From the NCBI GenBank assembly GCA_018524725.1, contig JAEUWP010000145.1:124001-188000 (forward strand): a stretch of DNA of 64,000 nucleotides, read 5' to 3'. This stretch comes from Podaxis mareebaensis (Eukaryota; Basidiomycota; Agaricomycetes; Agaricales; Agaricaceae). Both the position numbers and the translations under genes were made by a program. Of the stretch, positions 11,675 through 24,562 are shown one piece after another (position 1 is the stretch's first letter; every line of letters begins with the position of its first letter). Under the pieces are notes generated by a model, which did no database searches, was not told the origin of the DNA, and was given only the letters and a program-made list of their open reading frames with translations.

Positions 11675-14600
11675 CTATGATGACTTGAGGTTAACATCGG
11701 AGAGAGTTTTGAACGCCTCCTTATATGCATCCAAGAGCGCCTTGACTCTTGTTCGTTCAGCCACAAGCGCTTCGTCCTCGTTCAGCAAGTCGGCGAAGAG
11801 TTCGGGCTTGTAGAGCGATGCAACAAGACGATTCTGGACGTGTTGTGACGTGTGGTTGACAAGGAAGTGCATAATGGCCTTTGGTATCAGGTCTTGAATG
11901 CTCTGCCGCACAATGTTGAAGTAGGACGTGATGAGCGAGCGGATGAGGTTGGTCTCCATTTCTTCTCGTGCGGTAAGTCGCAAACCATCCAAAGGTGCCT
12001 GTATCACACAAACCTCAACATTACAGAACGCCTCTCCGAGTTAGAACACTCACAGCTTCAATATGCTTCCCTAAGCTCTTCATATCATATGCAGCATTAT
12101 TCCCATCCAAACCCCTCTTGCCAGCCATCAACCCAGTCGAAAGCGTCGAATCCGCACCAGACACATCCCTTCCGACAGGCACAATGCCACTCTCGGATGT
12201 GCCTACAGCATGCGACCTTTCCAAACTCGAACCGGCAATCGGCCCAGGGCCATTTTGTCCGAAAAAGTAATTCAAGAAGGTTTCGCGTGCACTGGGCGGG
12301 GAACCGCTCGCGCCTGTGGTTGCACCAAGAGCCGAAGCGGGTCGTTGGTGAGCTTGAGAGGTACGAGGGTGACGTGTTTTGGAAGATGAACGTCTGTGGG
12401 CTGAGCTTGAGGCAGAGACGGCATTGGCATTAGTAGTAGAGTTGATGGCAATCGCGGAGGATACTGAGCCAGTTGTGCGCGAGCGGTCGTGATGCGATCC
12501 GGAGGCTGAGCGGCCTTCGCGTGGCGGGAAAAGACTATGGGTGGGATTGTTGGCGTCATCGGAGGATTCTTCGTCGATATCCTCGGCTGGAGTTGCACGT
12601 CCGTTGAGGGGTTCCGTTGAGGCGGGCTGTGGCGGTGATACATTAGGTGCGAAGGTGGGAAAAGTTAGTGAGGCTTACACGAGGAAGTACTTGAGGTTTC
12701 GAAGGAGCAGCCGTTTGCTGTGAAGCGGTCGCGGATCCACTGATGAATGCGGGGTGGTTTGTGTTGATGTATGCGGCTTGGATTTCGATCAGGCTCTGTG
12801 CATATTCGGAAGTGGGGCCAAGGCGTTCGCGAAGAAGTTCCGACACAACCTCAATAAGCTGCGCGTGCAACCTTGGGAAACGTTGAAGTTCCTATATCAA
12901 ACAGGTCAGAAACACGCTCCATCACCAGAAGTCCAGTGATACCCACGGCGCTGGTGCAGTTGTGGCATATCTTCACCAATTCCTCATACACTAATTCCAC
13001 ACACCGCAGGCTTGGGGCTTCAAGCAACTTAATCTGCGGCTTCACGAGCAAATCAAAAGCAACTTCCGGTACGAAGAGGCTTGGTCTCGGGCCAGTCGAA
13101 TTACGAATCGCGGTGCGGATGTCCTGGTTATCCAGGTTATGTGTAGCATCGATAGAAGCCAAAGCTTGACCAAAAACATCGTTAAAGATGTAGTATATCC
13201 GCGCGCCACCCGAAAGTTCTTTGGTTGAGATGTCGACTTTTGTACCCTCGATTGATGATACGAAGTCACGGGCGAATTGGGTCATTAGTCGAAGGATTAA
13301 AGCCCCTTGCTGAAACAGACTCAGGAATCCGGTAATGAAGGCTGATGAAGAACCTTACCTGGTTCTTGTCCCCGAAGATAGCAGCGTCGCCAAACGAGTT
13401 CAACTCCTGTTGAGCTTGGCCCATCAAGGTATTCAACCTAGCTTTCATATCTGGCAGTTTATCACGAATATGGTTCATCAAGACCTAGCGGAGGTTTGCT
13501 CATTGTAAGCTCTAGGCTAGGCCATACGGTATAATGAGATTCACCTGGTTCAAAGTCTTGGCGAGGTATCGTGTACCGTTCTTATGTGCAATATTACGAT
13601 ACGCAGGATGATTGCGGAAAAACTCGGCCTCGCTCTCAAGAGCGTCAGTCAAACTCTTTTCGACGTTGATATCCTGTTGACTGCGGTTGACTACGCCAAT
13701 GAAGCCAAGTTTGAGGGGATAAACACGTCCGGTGAGAATGTCCAGCGCGTTGGTGCCAGCGTCCATCAAGTCTAGTTTCGTAAGAACTCCGATTGTACGT
13801 CGGCCTTGGGGATCCACGGAACGAGCAAGCTTCAGAGAGTCGGAGTTTGCGAGGTCCACGTTAGCGGCAGAGACAGCAAGAATGACACTAGGGGGGGGGG
13901 GGAAATGGGCGTTCCGTGATCAGCGAAGTTGACCGAAGCGCACCTGTTCGGTTTTGAAATGTAGTCTAGGACGAGATTCCGAATTTGCTTTTCGATGTCG
14001 CTAGGCTGGTCGCCGACGGGAATCTGGAGGAAAAATGTAAATATTTCAGAATGGAGACATGCTCGTAACACACCTTGGTCAAACCCGGCAGATCAACCAA
14101 AGTGAGGTCCAAGACGTTCGGGCTGTATATCCGCAGAGAGATAGGCAATTTGCTAATACCCTTATTTTGCCCGGCCACCCTATACGTTTCCTGTTCAATC
14201 TCTTTCCGAATCTCATTGAAGTCGGTGAAACGCCTGTCAATGTGGAGAAACTGTCCCCATTCCGTGTACGGAGGTGCATTGGGTGATGGTTCCGCGGGGA
14301 TTGGTGTGTGGATAAGTTGAAGTACGAGGGGTCTTCGGGTCACGATGCCTTGGCCACGAGGAAGAAAGTCCTTGCCGACAATCCTAAAGTAGCAAATAAC
14401 AGCATCAACACTAGCATTCCTGTACGCTATTGCTGAATATCCTTACGTCTCTAAGACACTCGATTTTCCGGCGGATTGACTGCCAACCTTGGAGCAAGAA
14501 TCAAATCAGGTCCGGATATGTTGGGAAACGCCGAGACGTACAACAACGAGCTGTGGCATATCCAGCTCCCCACCTAGGAGAATGCAATTAGGGACGAGCA

Positions 14601-14686
14601 GTTTTTCTGTGCGGATAAATGAACACACCCAAGTTGCTGAAGGTGTCCTGAAGCTTGTTCACGAGTCTGATGAGATCCTGATCCAT
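11675..14686 (-). CDS. DNM1: Dynamin-related GTPase Dnm1/Drp1 (organelle fission)
   Basis: Large GTPase that assembles into rings on mitochondria and peroxisomes to divide them. The start [20 protein letters not shown] at 14686 is followed by the G1 motif GSQSAGKSS split over an exon junction, and then [21 protein letters not shown]3 DLPGLTK lies near 14090 and G4 TKLDLMD near 13770. The sequence [17 protein letters not shown] and the '[12 protein letters not shown]' region fit Dnm1/Drp1 better than Vps1. The middle domain spans about 13480-12850. A Ser/Pro/Ala-rich variable insert (about 12660-12020) contains [12 protein letters not shown], a segment I associate with fungal Dnm1. The GTPase effector domain closes the protein ([30 protein letters not shown]). 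G1 has Ala where most dynamins have a second Ser. The acceptor near 13890 has a 12-base C run as its polypyrimidine tract. Confidence 0.93.
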
Positions 14687-16438
14687 GGTTATTGTGTTCT
14701 GGATTATACGCTCTGTCTTGATGTCGTGAAGAGGGTGGGCGGAGTCCCCACGGGAGATGTTGAGGACGCGTCAAGTTTGGGCCAGGCTTGCTTGCCTCGA
14801 ATCCCTTCGGCAACACAGACGCTTTGTTTGTCTCTATTAGGACCTGACGCTCCCGATGCTCAGGTAACCGGAATTAGCCAGCTCTCGCGACCGCTCACAC
14901 ACTGACCAACACACCAGCTGGACGTTCTCACAGGATTGCTTCATGTTGTGCCTTAGAGAATTGATACCACGGTCGGTAGAATTGCCATCAAGCTGCCATC
15001 AAGCTGTCGCATTTCGACCACGTCAATCTTGTGGACCCAACTTTTTCAATTTGAAAATGTCCTATGCACCGGACAAACAATCTTCGATACTTTCATACAA
15101 ACTCATCTCCCGTCCTCCTACAACGCCGTATACCATACCCGGAACTTAGCAGGAAAACGGTACCCCGAAGTTGAGAAGACAACAACGTGAAACCATTAGC
15201 CTTAAATATCCCGCCTTGCGCAGATTGGAGAACTACCAGCCGATGATCTCCCAAAGATATGAGCCACTGTTAACATGTACGTTTTGATCACACTGACTAT
15301 CGCCGTCCTCGCCAATTCCGCGCGCCACAATTTGTCTAACTTCGTCATGTTATCTCTAGATTAGCACATCCATAAGTTGTTGCTTGGCGCTACATCACGT
15401 CAAACATCCTTCTTCCATACTCGTATCCTCGTCTGCATCATCATACAATCCCCAGTTTCCTGTGTTCCTGTTCGCACACCTACCGAATGAGGCTTCCGTG
15501 AATGTTCGCGCGCCTCTCAATCTCCCCTTCCACCATTCAACTCCGAAGAGCTCTCCACTTTCCTGCGTTCTGTCTTCCAAAGTGCCATTCCTTGTCACCG
15601 CCTGACTCGTTTTCGTATGACTTTCATTTACCTCAGCAAACACTATTCAACGCGCTATCCCTTTACATTTCCCATTCAGGAATTTGGGCAATCTCGAACA
15701 AGAAAGCGTGCTCTCGGCCCATGACGGTCTTCAGTATCTGTATGATAACTACCATGCTGTTGTTCCGCCTGCCCACCTCGGCCACGATAACCTCGCTTCA
15801 TCAGACCCAACAACTCCGGAAACCACATGCACCTCGATTGCTATCTTGTAAGGAAGACTGCAATCCTCCTGTGGCATTACCGCTATACTCCGCTCTTTAA
15901 CTCGTGTCCTTCGCTGAGGCCCACATGAGTGAACTGTACTCTTGGCAAAGTTCGCTCCCATTATGCTATGAACTAGCAGCTGGGCTGTACTATCCTCCGT
16001 GAACATCGCCATGTTTATGCCACTTGTTCCTTGTATAGCCAGTGTGTGGCGAGCGGCCATCGAATGTACAGCAAATCTCACTCGCCGCCTTACCCAAGAT
16101 GTGGCATGATGCTGTACTGATTTTTGATGTCAAACAACGGTCTTTACGACTTCGACGGTTCCATCCGCGCGGGGTTACAAACACCTTAACACCATCTTCG
16201 CAAGGAAATGAGCGTTTATCTATTCTTGGCTGGCTACAGGCGTCAGTTATCTATCACGACCCTCTCAAATGTCCGGTTTGTCATATGCCCGTTCGATCCT
16301 GTTCCTGATCTTCAGAATAGCTCTCAAAATTGCGCTTCTCGCGTTCACGTCTACCTTTTTCGAAGTGTTTGACGTGAGGTATAAAACGGATGGACGATCG
16401 ATCACCGAAGCATAACGTCCGTAACTTCATTCACCAGT
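14687..16438. other. Intergenic stretch between divergent DNM1 and the rhodopsin-like gene
   Basis: No gene is supported. A short plus-strand frame near 15719-15850 has coding-like texture (HDGLQYLYDNYHAVV) but no start, splice context or family. An 11-bp tandem duplication (GCCATCAAGCT at 14984-14994 and 14995-15005) is the only repeat I noticed. Confidence 0.5.
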
Positions 16439-17695
16439 ATGCTGGATCTTTCGAGCCCGCTGGTCCAGCTTAGGGGTGAGCTTCATTGCCTTTTTGTTGG
16501 CACTGCACAAACCGCATAGGACTTTTGACAGTGGTTTGTGGAACCTGCACTGGTATCGCGATCATCACAACCATAGTTCGCCTCTTTGTTCGACTTTGGA
16601 AAAGTCGACTGTGGTGGGACGATGTTAGTTGCCATTGCCTTACCGACCCTCCTCCACTGACGACATTCTACAGACATTAGCAATTTTCAGCATGTGCGCA
16701 CTCATCGTCCAAATGGTCGCGGTCTTCATTTGTCCAGGTGAATTGGACAACAAGCCCTAGGAGATACGCCACTGTGTCCTGAACACTTTCTAGATCGACG
16801 TAATGGAGTAGTCCGCTATTATCTCATATCTAATATGTTTTATGCTACGATCTGGTAAGTACACCCCCATTGTCCACGAGTTTTGTGACCCGAGGCGCAA
16901 GCCCCGATCGGACCTATCCAAATGCACTCCGCTGAACTGGCGCCTTTTTCAGGTCCGCACGCCTTTCCATCTTGTTCGCTGTTATCCGAATCGCTCGAAG
17001 CCTTCATCCCATTCGCTATTTTTCCTTCATCGCGGCCTTCTTCCTATTAACCTGGGTCATTCTCACAGCCCAACTCTATTGGGAGTGTGAAACAGAGACC
17101 GCGTGGAAACACACCAAGATCCCACAGTGTAGGCTCAGCCGCGCCGTCGCCATTTGTCAACTCGTCAGTAAGTGTTCATCTGTCCGGGCGATGAGTTTTG
17201 GCGCCACGAGCAGCTGATCAATCAACTTTGACATACAGCGGACGTCATCTCTGACAGCAGCCTCTTGTTCGTCACTATCCGATTGTTCGTGGTATTCCGA
17301 GAAAGGAAGCTACGCTATCGTCTCATAGCAATCTTTGGCACTTGTGTCATAACCACTATCGTGTCTTTCGTGCATGCCGCGTACTTAATTGAAGTCAAAG
17401 GGATCCCCATCCTCACGGCAGCCGTTGTCGAGGTGAGCGTTAGATATCACAAGAGATAAGCATCCTCTTATGTGTCATTGACTTACAGAACGCTGTATCT
17501 CTCATCGTGTGTAACGTCCCGGTCATGGTGGCAGCGATCCTTAAGCTTCGGAGACAAGATGCCCCCCCTTCCTCACCGGATGACCTCCCAAGCATCTTCT
17601 TGCCCATGGATGGGAGTAAGTCAACGGCGGCAACGCTAGTTTCCAATGACCACCTCTCCAAATCCGATTCGGAATCTCAACAGTCTCCCGCTTAG
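16439..17695 (+). CDS. Seven-helix integral membrane protein, fungal rhodopsin-like fold
   Basis: Multi-exon plus-strand gene with a series of hydrophobic helices and short loops. The start MLDLSSPLVQLRG is joined to LLTVVCGTCTGIAIITTIVR, then LWKSRLWWDD, the RLWWDD signature of the fungal rhodopsin-domain/integral membrane protein family common in Agaricomycetes. Further helices follow: TLAIFSMCALIVQMVAVFIC, VRYYLISNMFYATIW, PIRYFSFIAAFFLLTWVIL, DVISDSSLLFVTIRLFVVF, YRLIAIFGTCVITTIVSFV and NAVSLIVCNVPVMVAAILKL. The C-terminal tail is cytosolic and Ser-rich (SKSDSESQQSPA). Such proteins are usually annotated only by fold; a receptor role is possible but not shown. No retinal-binding Lys could be assigned. 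Confidence 0.75.
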
Positions 17696-18734
17696 GAGTC
17701 ATGCGTTGGATGCGTAGTGGAAATTAAACTCAAGGTGGCCTATTCAATATACCCATTGTAGCATTAGTAATTATTCCATATCACGCATAGATAAATAGAT
17801 ATAATTTGATCCTTACCACTCCTTCGCTATTCCGCCAACGTCAGATTTGTACCAGTAATGAGTGACGAATACCATCGCTGATCATAGCTACTCTAACAGA
17901 CAAGTTCTGGGTAGCTCGATTTGAAGCGTGCTCAGAGAACACAGGAATCCACTCCAGGTAACCGTCGTCGGACGCACCAGGCCCATATTTGAGAGTTGTG
18001 CCCAGATCTAGCCTCCAAGAACGCTTCACGATGACAAGTATCGTTATTTGCCTCAAGCAGCTCGGGTCGGAAACTACAAGAGTCCATATCACGATATAGA
18101 GTCGATCGTGATCGTATCATCGTCCTGCAAGTTATCTACCCTTACCCAGTTTCTGGTCTTCAAGCCAAAGCTACACCACTCAGGACAGACGAGGGTTATA
18201 ACAGTGATTTTCATGAACAGCTTGGAGATTAGACACCTTGTGAACCACAATGGGTACTTTCCCCCAAAGGCAAAGGCGCCTGCGGCTACGTGAATGCGAG
18301 TAGGCCTCGGACTGATGTGTTCCGTTCGTAGTTCATTCATAAGGATACTATCTCTTCATGTTCCTGCATTTGTCAAAACCCCGCGATAAGACGATCCACT
18401 CAAAATGAGAAAGTGGACTGGAATACATTATCTGTCGCGATTGCAAGGGCTGTACTCTTTCAGGTTATAGGAGGGCCAGTTGCCGCCGTACAGATATTAA
18501 GTTCAAGGCCCTGACGTAGATGTCATCTTGGTCCAGAGACACTAAGTCAGAGAGAATTGGATACGCGCAACCCACGGATATTCTCTGAGTTTGAAAGCGT
18601 CTGAGTAACGCTCGGAGCACGACAGTCCCGGTTTAACAATCCTGCGAAGCCTTTTCAGATATAAGAAATGAATGTCATATTTCAACCTTAGTCCAGAAAA
18701 ATTAAATATCTAACGCGAATTTACAATTATACAA
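17696..18734. other. Convergent spacer, no gene seen
   Basis: About 1 kb between the 3' ends of the rhodopsin-like gene and STT3. AT-rich near 17740-17810 and 18650-18740, consistent with 3' UTRs. No reading frame with family features. Confidence 0.6.
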
Positions 18735-21627
18735 CTAGAGCTTTTCGGCGCGGAACGGGCTTAGAACGCTTGCGCTTCTTGCCCTCCGCAAACGCGTTTG
18801 CGCTTTTGAGGTCTCTACCCAAGATATCGTCTTTCTTGACTTTGTAGATGCGGACCTGCAAGCGGGATATTCGTTAGTCATTGCGCGAGGGTGGAGGTCG
18901 ATGCAAGACAGACGTACAATCCAGTTCTCTGATGTAAACGCCTCATCTAAGGGGAAAAAATGAAAATGAGGATGGCGAGGTACGAGTCGAGGGAGAGAAA
19001 CGAACCGAGATAGTCCAGAGTGGGTCCTTGCTTGGGCAACTGTTGCTGCCTCACCCGATCCACAGGCTGACCCCCACCATACAGATCCGTGAATCTAAAC
19101 AGATCACGTCAGTCCAATATTGAATGGATGAAACAAAAAAAAATCCGAATACGCACCGATAGTAACTCATCTTGTACATCAAACTGTTCTTCATCGCCGG
19201 ACTTGCCCGCTCATCGACTCGATACTCGCCTTGCGATGTAAAGAAACTGCTCTCCTGGACCTCATCCGGCCAAACACCCTGCGCGATTCTGATCATCCAG
19301 AGGAACTTATTGATATCGTCACCCGAGTATCCAATCAACGCGCCGAAAATGACAAGGACGTAATCGACGTCGTGTTTCCTCAAGATGGGATACGCGACTT
19401 CTTCCGGGCTCGCCATCGCTTTTCCGACAGTCGCGATGTGGGCTATTAAAATACAAATTCACGTCAGCCAATTACCCACTCAAGTCGAAAGGGAACAAGA
19501 CCCACTGTTATTCCAAGTGTTGTTATCGACCAGCGTCGGCCGATCCGCCATGCCCGCAATCTGGTATCCGTAATCCCACCAGCTCATTACGACAGCATCC
19601 TGCGGTGTGTTCTGCCTCAGCCAGTAATACGCCTCACGGAAATCATCAATAATATGCGGGCTTCCATCCTGATTCGTCGAGGCTAACACGACAGAGGGCG
19701 ACGAATAGGCATGGGAGGTAACCCAGGTGCAGTGGAAAACGAAGAAGACGAGCATGAAAAGCGTGTGGGTGATGACAACCAGTCGGCTATCGATGCCGAA
19801 GATGCCTTTTTGTTTCGTTGCGGTTTTCTTAGAGGCAGAGGCAGGGGAGGTTGAAGACGCGAGTTCGCTGATTGCAGTCGAGATGGTAGATTGGGAGGTG
19901 GTGGTGGCGGTCTTCTTGGCCTTCTTAGGTGTTGCTTGGGTAGTGCCGTTAGCGGGAGTTCCAGGGGTACCTTCGCTCTTACTGTCGTCGGCGACATCGG
20001 GCTCCGTAGGATCGATGTAGGTATCCAAAAGGCTCGAGAGGGTGATGGCAGCAGTGACACAGACAACAGGGGTGAGAGTGAGCATCAAACGAACCATGAC
20101 ACCAGCAAAGTAGCTGGCCATCACGGCGTAGATAATGACGAAGAGGTGTTCGTCACGGAGTTGGCGGAAGCAGAGGATGACACCAGCAGGGAAGAGGAAC
20201 ATGAGGAATTGCAGGTCCATGAAGAAGGAAGGCCATGCCGTAGGTTGGTGCTCGGAAACGGATGCGATGATAGGAATGTACTTCTTCGCATATCCAGTAT
20301 CCCAAAGAGAGTAGAAGCGACCAGTCCAAGGAGCGATCCATCCCTTATAAGTGAGGAGACCGAACATGAGCGTTCCAACGATACCAATAACAATAACGCC
20401 AAGCTTGAGGAGCTTCCGGAATTGTTGATCGGACACATGAGATCGTACAAGCTGAGCAAAAGCGACAATTTGGAGGAGGCCAAAAACAGCTAATACTCCT
20501 ATGAGTATTAGGATGATGAATATAGAACACCACGCACCCAAAGCCCCCATATGTTCACTGGTCTTAACAGGCTGGAAACCGACAAAAGGCACTTGCATAC
20601 TGGCAAGAGTTCCGATAGCATACCATGAGGAATACGCAACATAGAGGCGGTTAGAGAACCTGCCCATGAGAATGAGGACAAGGGCATGTAGAGGAATCAT
20701 GTTGGTGATAAAAACATAACCACCTATTCTGAGTTAGATCTATTTTTATCCCAAGTTGACGAATTGGAGCTCACCCCAGGCGGCAACCATGTAGAAGTAG
20801 AAAACAGCAGCGAGAGTACCAAAGAGAGCACTGCCGATCTTGAGGGCCCGAATCCAGAGGAAGAACGTAAACATGAGCAGGAAAATGGCGATAGCTTCGT
20901 TGTCGTATGAACCGGCAACGGAACGGGAGATGTAACCAGGAGCGATGCCAATGAATGCAGCAGCCAGGAGACCAGCACTAGAGTCTTTCATTTCCTTGGT
21001 GAACCTAAAGGAAGATGAGAAGAACCACGGGGGAGGGAAACGGCGCATACTCACATGTAAGTTGCCCATGCAGTCAAGGCACTGAATCCCGGCGCTAAAA
21101 GGACGCAAATATTGCGAATGTCGACAGGGAGATTGATCGCGCGGAGGAAGTTATAGATAACACCACTAGTAGCCATAAGACCAGGATACACGGTGCCACC
21201 AACAACACGTCCGAGAGGATACCACGCGGTCGGGTCGAACCAGTTCCAGAATTCCTGCTCACAAGATCAGCACAACAGAAGATATCGAAGCTATGTGTAC
21301 ACACATAGAATCCTTTTGAAGCCAGGACTCGTGTTGCTCGACTGGATCCGACATTTAAGCCCGGGCCTATTTTGAGAATGCCAAGTTAACTCACTAATTG
21401 AACCATGGGTCACTTTGTACAAGAATGCAATGAGTACACCGACCAAGCGCCGCGGCACGAAAGACTCACAATTCGTGAATGATACTTTCGAAATTGATGA
21501 CGGCGAAAAGACGCGATGCAATGGCGGCACCAGAAATTAAGGCGAGCGCGACGATGCGGATGAGCGACGCGGTATTTGCGACGGTGCCTGGGGAAACATT
21601 TGAAGGTAGGGGGTAGGCCGTCGGCAT
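18735..21627 (-). CDS. STT3: Oligosaccharyltransferase catalytic subunit STT3
   Basis: Catalytic subunit of the ER oligosaccharyltransferase, which moves the Glc3Man9GlcNAc2 glycan from dolichol to Asn in N-X-S/T sequons. The start [20 protein letters not shown] at 21627 leads to the first helix ([15 protein letters not shown]). The lumenal DXD-type loop [19 protein letters not shown] is assembled from three exons and continues [16 protein letters not shown]. Next come [17 protein letters not shown] and [15 protein letters not shown], many helices, and the hallmark [20 protein letters not shown] with NNTWNN near 19530. A Ser/Thr/Ala/Lys-rich insert (about 20010-19800) sits before the last helix, longer than in yeast. 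The C-terminus is basic ([16 protein letters not shown]), suited to a cytosol-facing or retention signal. It is divergent from the deacetylase gene, with 528 bp between the starts. Confidence 0.95.
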
Positions 21628-22155
21628 GGCCAACGATGACTAGAGCGAAGACACTGGTATCTTGCGATTGGAAAAGGTATTTGAAGGGATGAGTACCCAG
21701 CTCAGGGGGTAGTCGTGGAACGTTGACACTGAGTCGACGTGTCGAATCTCCTACCCCGTAGCGGTGCTGACTAAGCACCAGTGAGATCACTTCTGGCGCT
21801 TCTTTGCGATCATACATAGTCCTGATCAGAAAATAGACCTCATCCAACTCACGGAGACAGACCGGCCCAGGAACACAATGGTCCTCGCCAAGGAACTTAA
21901 ATAGGGCACATAATCTGCGTGGGCGATTGTTCTAACCTTGAGCAACAGCTCAGGCTCTGGATTTAGGAGAAGAGGATCCAGCCACCAACTTTCTCAACTT
22001 GGTGAGAACGTGTAACCTCCTCTGTACTCATCATTACTGTGCACACGTGGTGATATCTCCTGTCGCCGGCCATCCAAAACAATCCCAGCTCCATAAATCG
22101 TCGCTCATGGGTTCCCAAGCGTGTACACCCCCCTATCCCTCCGACACTCATCCTT
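21628..22155. other. Divergent intergenic region, STT3 / deacetylase
   Basis: Shared upstream region of two genes pointing away from each other. No separate gene is supported; minus-strand frames here have no family features. Confidence 0.5.
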
Positions 22156-23741
22156 ATGCCTGCAAAGCGTGTACTAATTGGCTTTGGAGTTGATGTGGAC
22201 GCCGTCGCTGGATGGTGCTTGGATTCTTTCATACACATGATTGTTTATTGACTACGTGCAGGCTTGGCTCCTATGGTGGACAAGATTCACCACTTGATAT
22301 CTCACGAGTCCGTCTCGGTACTATTCAGTTAACCGTAGGATTGATATCTCCACCATAGGGTTTATTCGCTGGCGAAGTCGGCACTCCCCGTCTGCTAAAG
22401 CTCTTCAGGAAATATAACATAAAGACTACGTGGTTCATTCCAGGCATGAATCCTGCGCCGACACGCCTGGACTCCATGTTAACAATGAAATCTAGGTCAC
22501 AGCTTGGAAACCTTCCCAGAACAGATGGCCGCAGTTCGCGACGCCGGACATGAGCTCGGACTTCATGGATACTCGCACGAGGTCAAATCCTTAGACTTCG
22601 TATTTTAGCCCGTCCTGATTGTCGACTAGAATCCGACGTCTCTGAGTGTTCAGCAACAAAAGGATATACTCGACCACACATATAAACTGCTCACCGAGTT
22701 CAATCACGGGATTCCACCTAAGGTATTCAAATGGCTTAACGCAATCTCGAATGCCGGTTGACCTTCGTCCAGGGAAGTGTTGCACCATGGTGGGAGACCA
22801 GTGCCGAAGGCACGAAACTTCTCCTCGACAAGGGGATAGAATATGGTAAGAAATTCTCTTTGGCTGTACCCTTGAGACTGAGGATACACTGCAGATCACT
22901 CGAACATGGCGCACGAGTTGGTATTTTAGCTCGGCTTTCCACAGACTTGAGTCGAACTCACTTCCTCCGAAGTTGTCAAGCTTACTATCTGCGTGACGAA
23001 GATCGCTGGGCGAAGATAGACTACACCCAGCAGGCCCAAACATGGATGAAGCCGCTTCACAGAGGTAACGAAACCGGACTCGTATGCATTCCTGCTAATT
23101 GGTAAGTATTGTATTGCATTTAGATTACTCTTCTGCTAACATCTCCAGGTACCTGGATGACCTTCCGCCCATGATGTAATGATAGTCAACCTTCATGTTA
23201 AAAGATACCTCTAACACTCCCGTTCAGGTTTGTCAAAGCGAATAGCAATTCACACGGATGGGTAGGACATCCTCTCCCTTTTATAATCCAAACATCATTC
23301 AGATAGTGTGACAGGTCAGCCCACAGGTTATTGAGCAACTCTGGAAGGACATGTTCACGTACTACTACAGGTACGTCAACCGAAATAGCGTCTTGCATTG
23401 TAACAGCAACTGTCGACAGAGAAGAAGAGGAATTTATTTTCCCAATTACCATCCACCCCGACGTTAGCGGGTAAGTATTTCTGCCTTAACCGAGAGCTTT
23501 CTTTACTCAAAAATGTGCATATATGTATGTAGAAGGCCCCAGGTCATCCTGATGCTAGTGTGTATATTGTTGCCGAGTTCAATTCCGTCTCAGCTTGACT
23601 TTCCGACAGGAACGCTTTATCGACTGGGTCAACACCCACGACAACGTCCACTGGGTGCCTATGGTCGACATGGCACGAGAGTTCAGGGCAAAGAATAAGC
23701 CCGCGGCGGGTGCCAGGATGCCTCGCGGATTCTCCGACTGA
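22156..23741 (+). CDS. Polysaccharide deacetylase (NodB / CE4-like, allantoinase-PuuE type)
   Basis: Metal-dependent deacetylase-fold enzyme. The start [20 protein letters not shown] carries the first metal-site Asp pair. An intron interrupts the Trp codon, and [15 protein letters not shown] follows, then [20 protein letters not shown] and [20 protein letters not shown]. The second motif, [11 protein letters not shown], has the H-x-x-x-H metal ligands. Later exons give [36 protein letters not shown] and the C-terminal [20 protein letters not shown]. The absence of a signal peptide points to a cytosolic enzyme rather than a cell-wall chitin deacetylase. The family includes peptidoglycan and cyclic-amide hydrolases, so the substrate is unknown. 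At least eight short introns are present; the last few exons are hard to place exactly. Confidence 0.85.
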
Positions 23742-24562
23742 CAAGCTTTCAGAGACAAAGCAAATTTGTAGCTGGTTCGTAATTGATCCTCATGTACTAA
23801 ATACAAGTTTTGTAAGTTGGGATGATTTAAAGGTGAAGTCAAGATGAGCTGCTCAGCATACCTATAACGGGGTCGGATCGTCGTCTAGGCAATAAGGTCG
23901 ACATATCTATGATCCTTTCCTCGCTTCTTCTACCTCCAATCACGCTGAGTGTTATAGCCCTATAAACGATGCTTTGGCTTTCGACAGTCCTTGAGTCATT
24001 CCAGTCCATCCCCCTATTTTATTCCAATATATATAATTTACATTAAGGCCTTACGGACCTACAGTCCGGCACTTTGGCCTCTGTTCCTCTTCCAAACTTT
24101 CCAAATTGTTCGTCCCAATCCGTCAAATGCTACCAGGATACCGAGCTTCTGGTTGTCCTTTCTCGCCGACAGATTATTTACGATATCTTCCGCCTGCATC
24201 CAAGCCGACGCGGAAAAACCAAATAGCTATTATGGTAGAAACACGTAGCCTCTCCAAATTACTCGCGAGTTAGCTACGATAAACGATATTGCACCTTCCA
24301 AGCTGTGTTCATTTGATCTATACGCCGAATAATGATACACGGATAGCCCTATCCGAATACCCCTGGTAAGTTTATCAACGGCCCGAAGACGATCAGGAAG
24401 CACTTCGGTAAGTAGTTCTCCTTTTGTCCCCGGAATGCTAGTCCGTCTCCCACTGTCCAGTGACCTGAAGAAGCCTCAATGTGCAACACATGCCATAGCT
24501 CAACAATTCCTGTCTACTCCCTACCATTACCTAAGGAGAAATAACCCTGGGGTGACAAGATA
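23742..24562. other. Spacer between deacetylase and carboxylesterase
   Basis: About 0.8 kb with no supported gene. Contains the deacetylase 3' UTR and the carboxylesterase promoter. An AT-rich patch around 24000-24050 contains a run of TATATA-like sequence. Confidence 0.5.

Noticed and set aside
15719..15900. Coding-like short plus-strand segment (HDGLQYLYDNYHAVV) in the DNM1/rhodopsin-like gap
   Set aside because: Too short, without a start codon or convincing splice partners; could be a remnant but cannot be supported.
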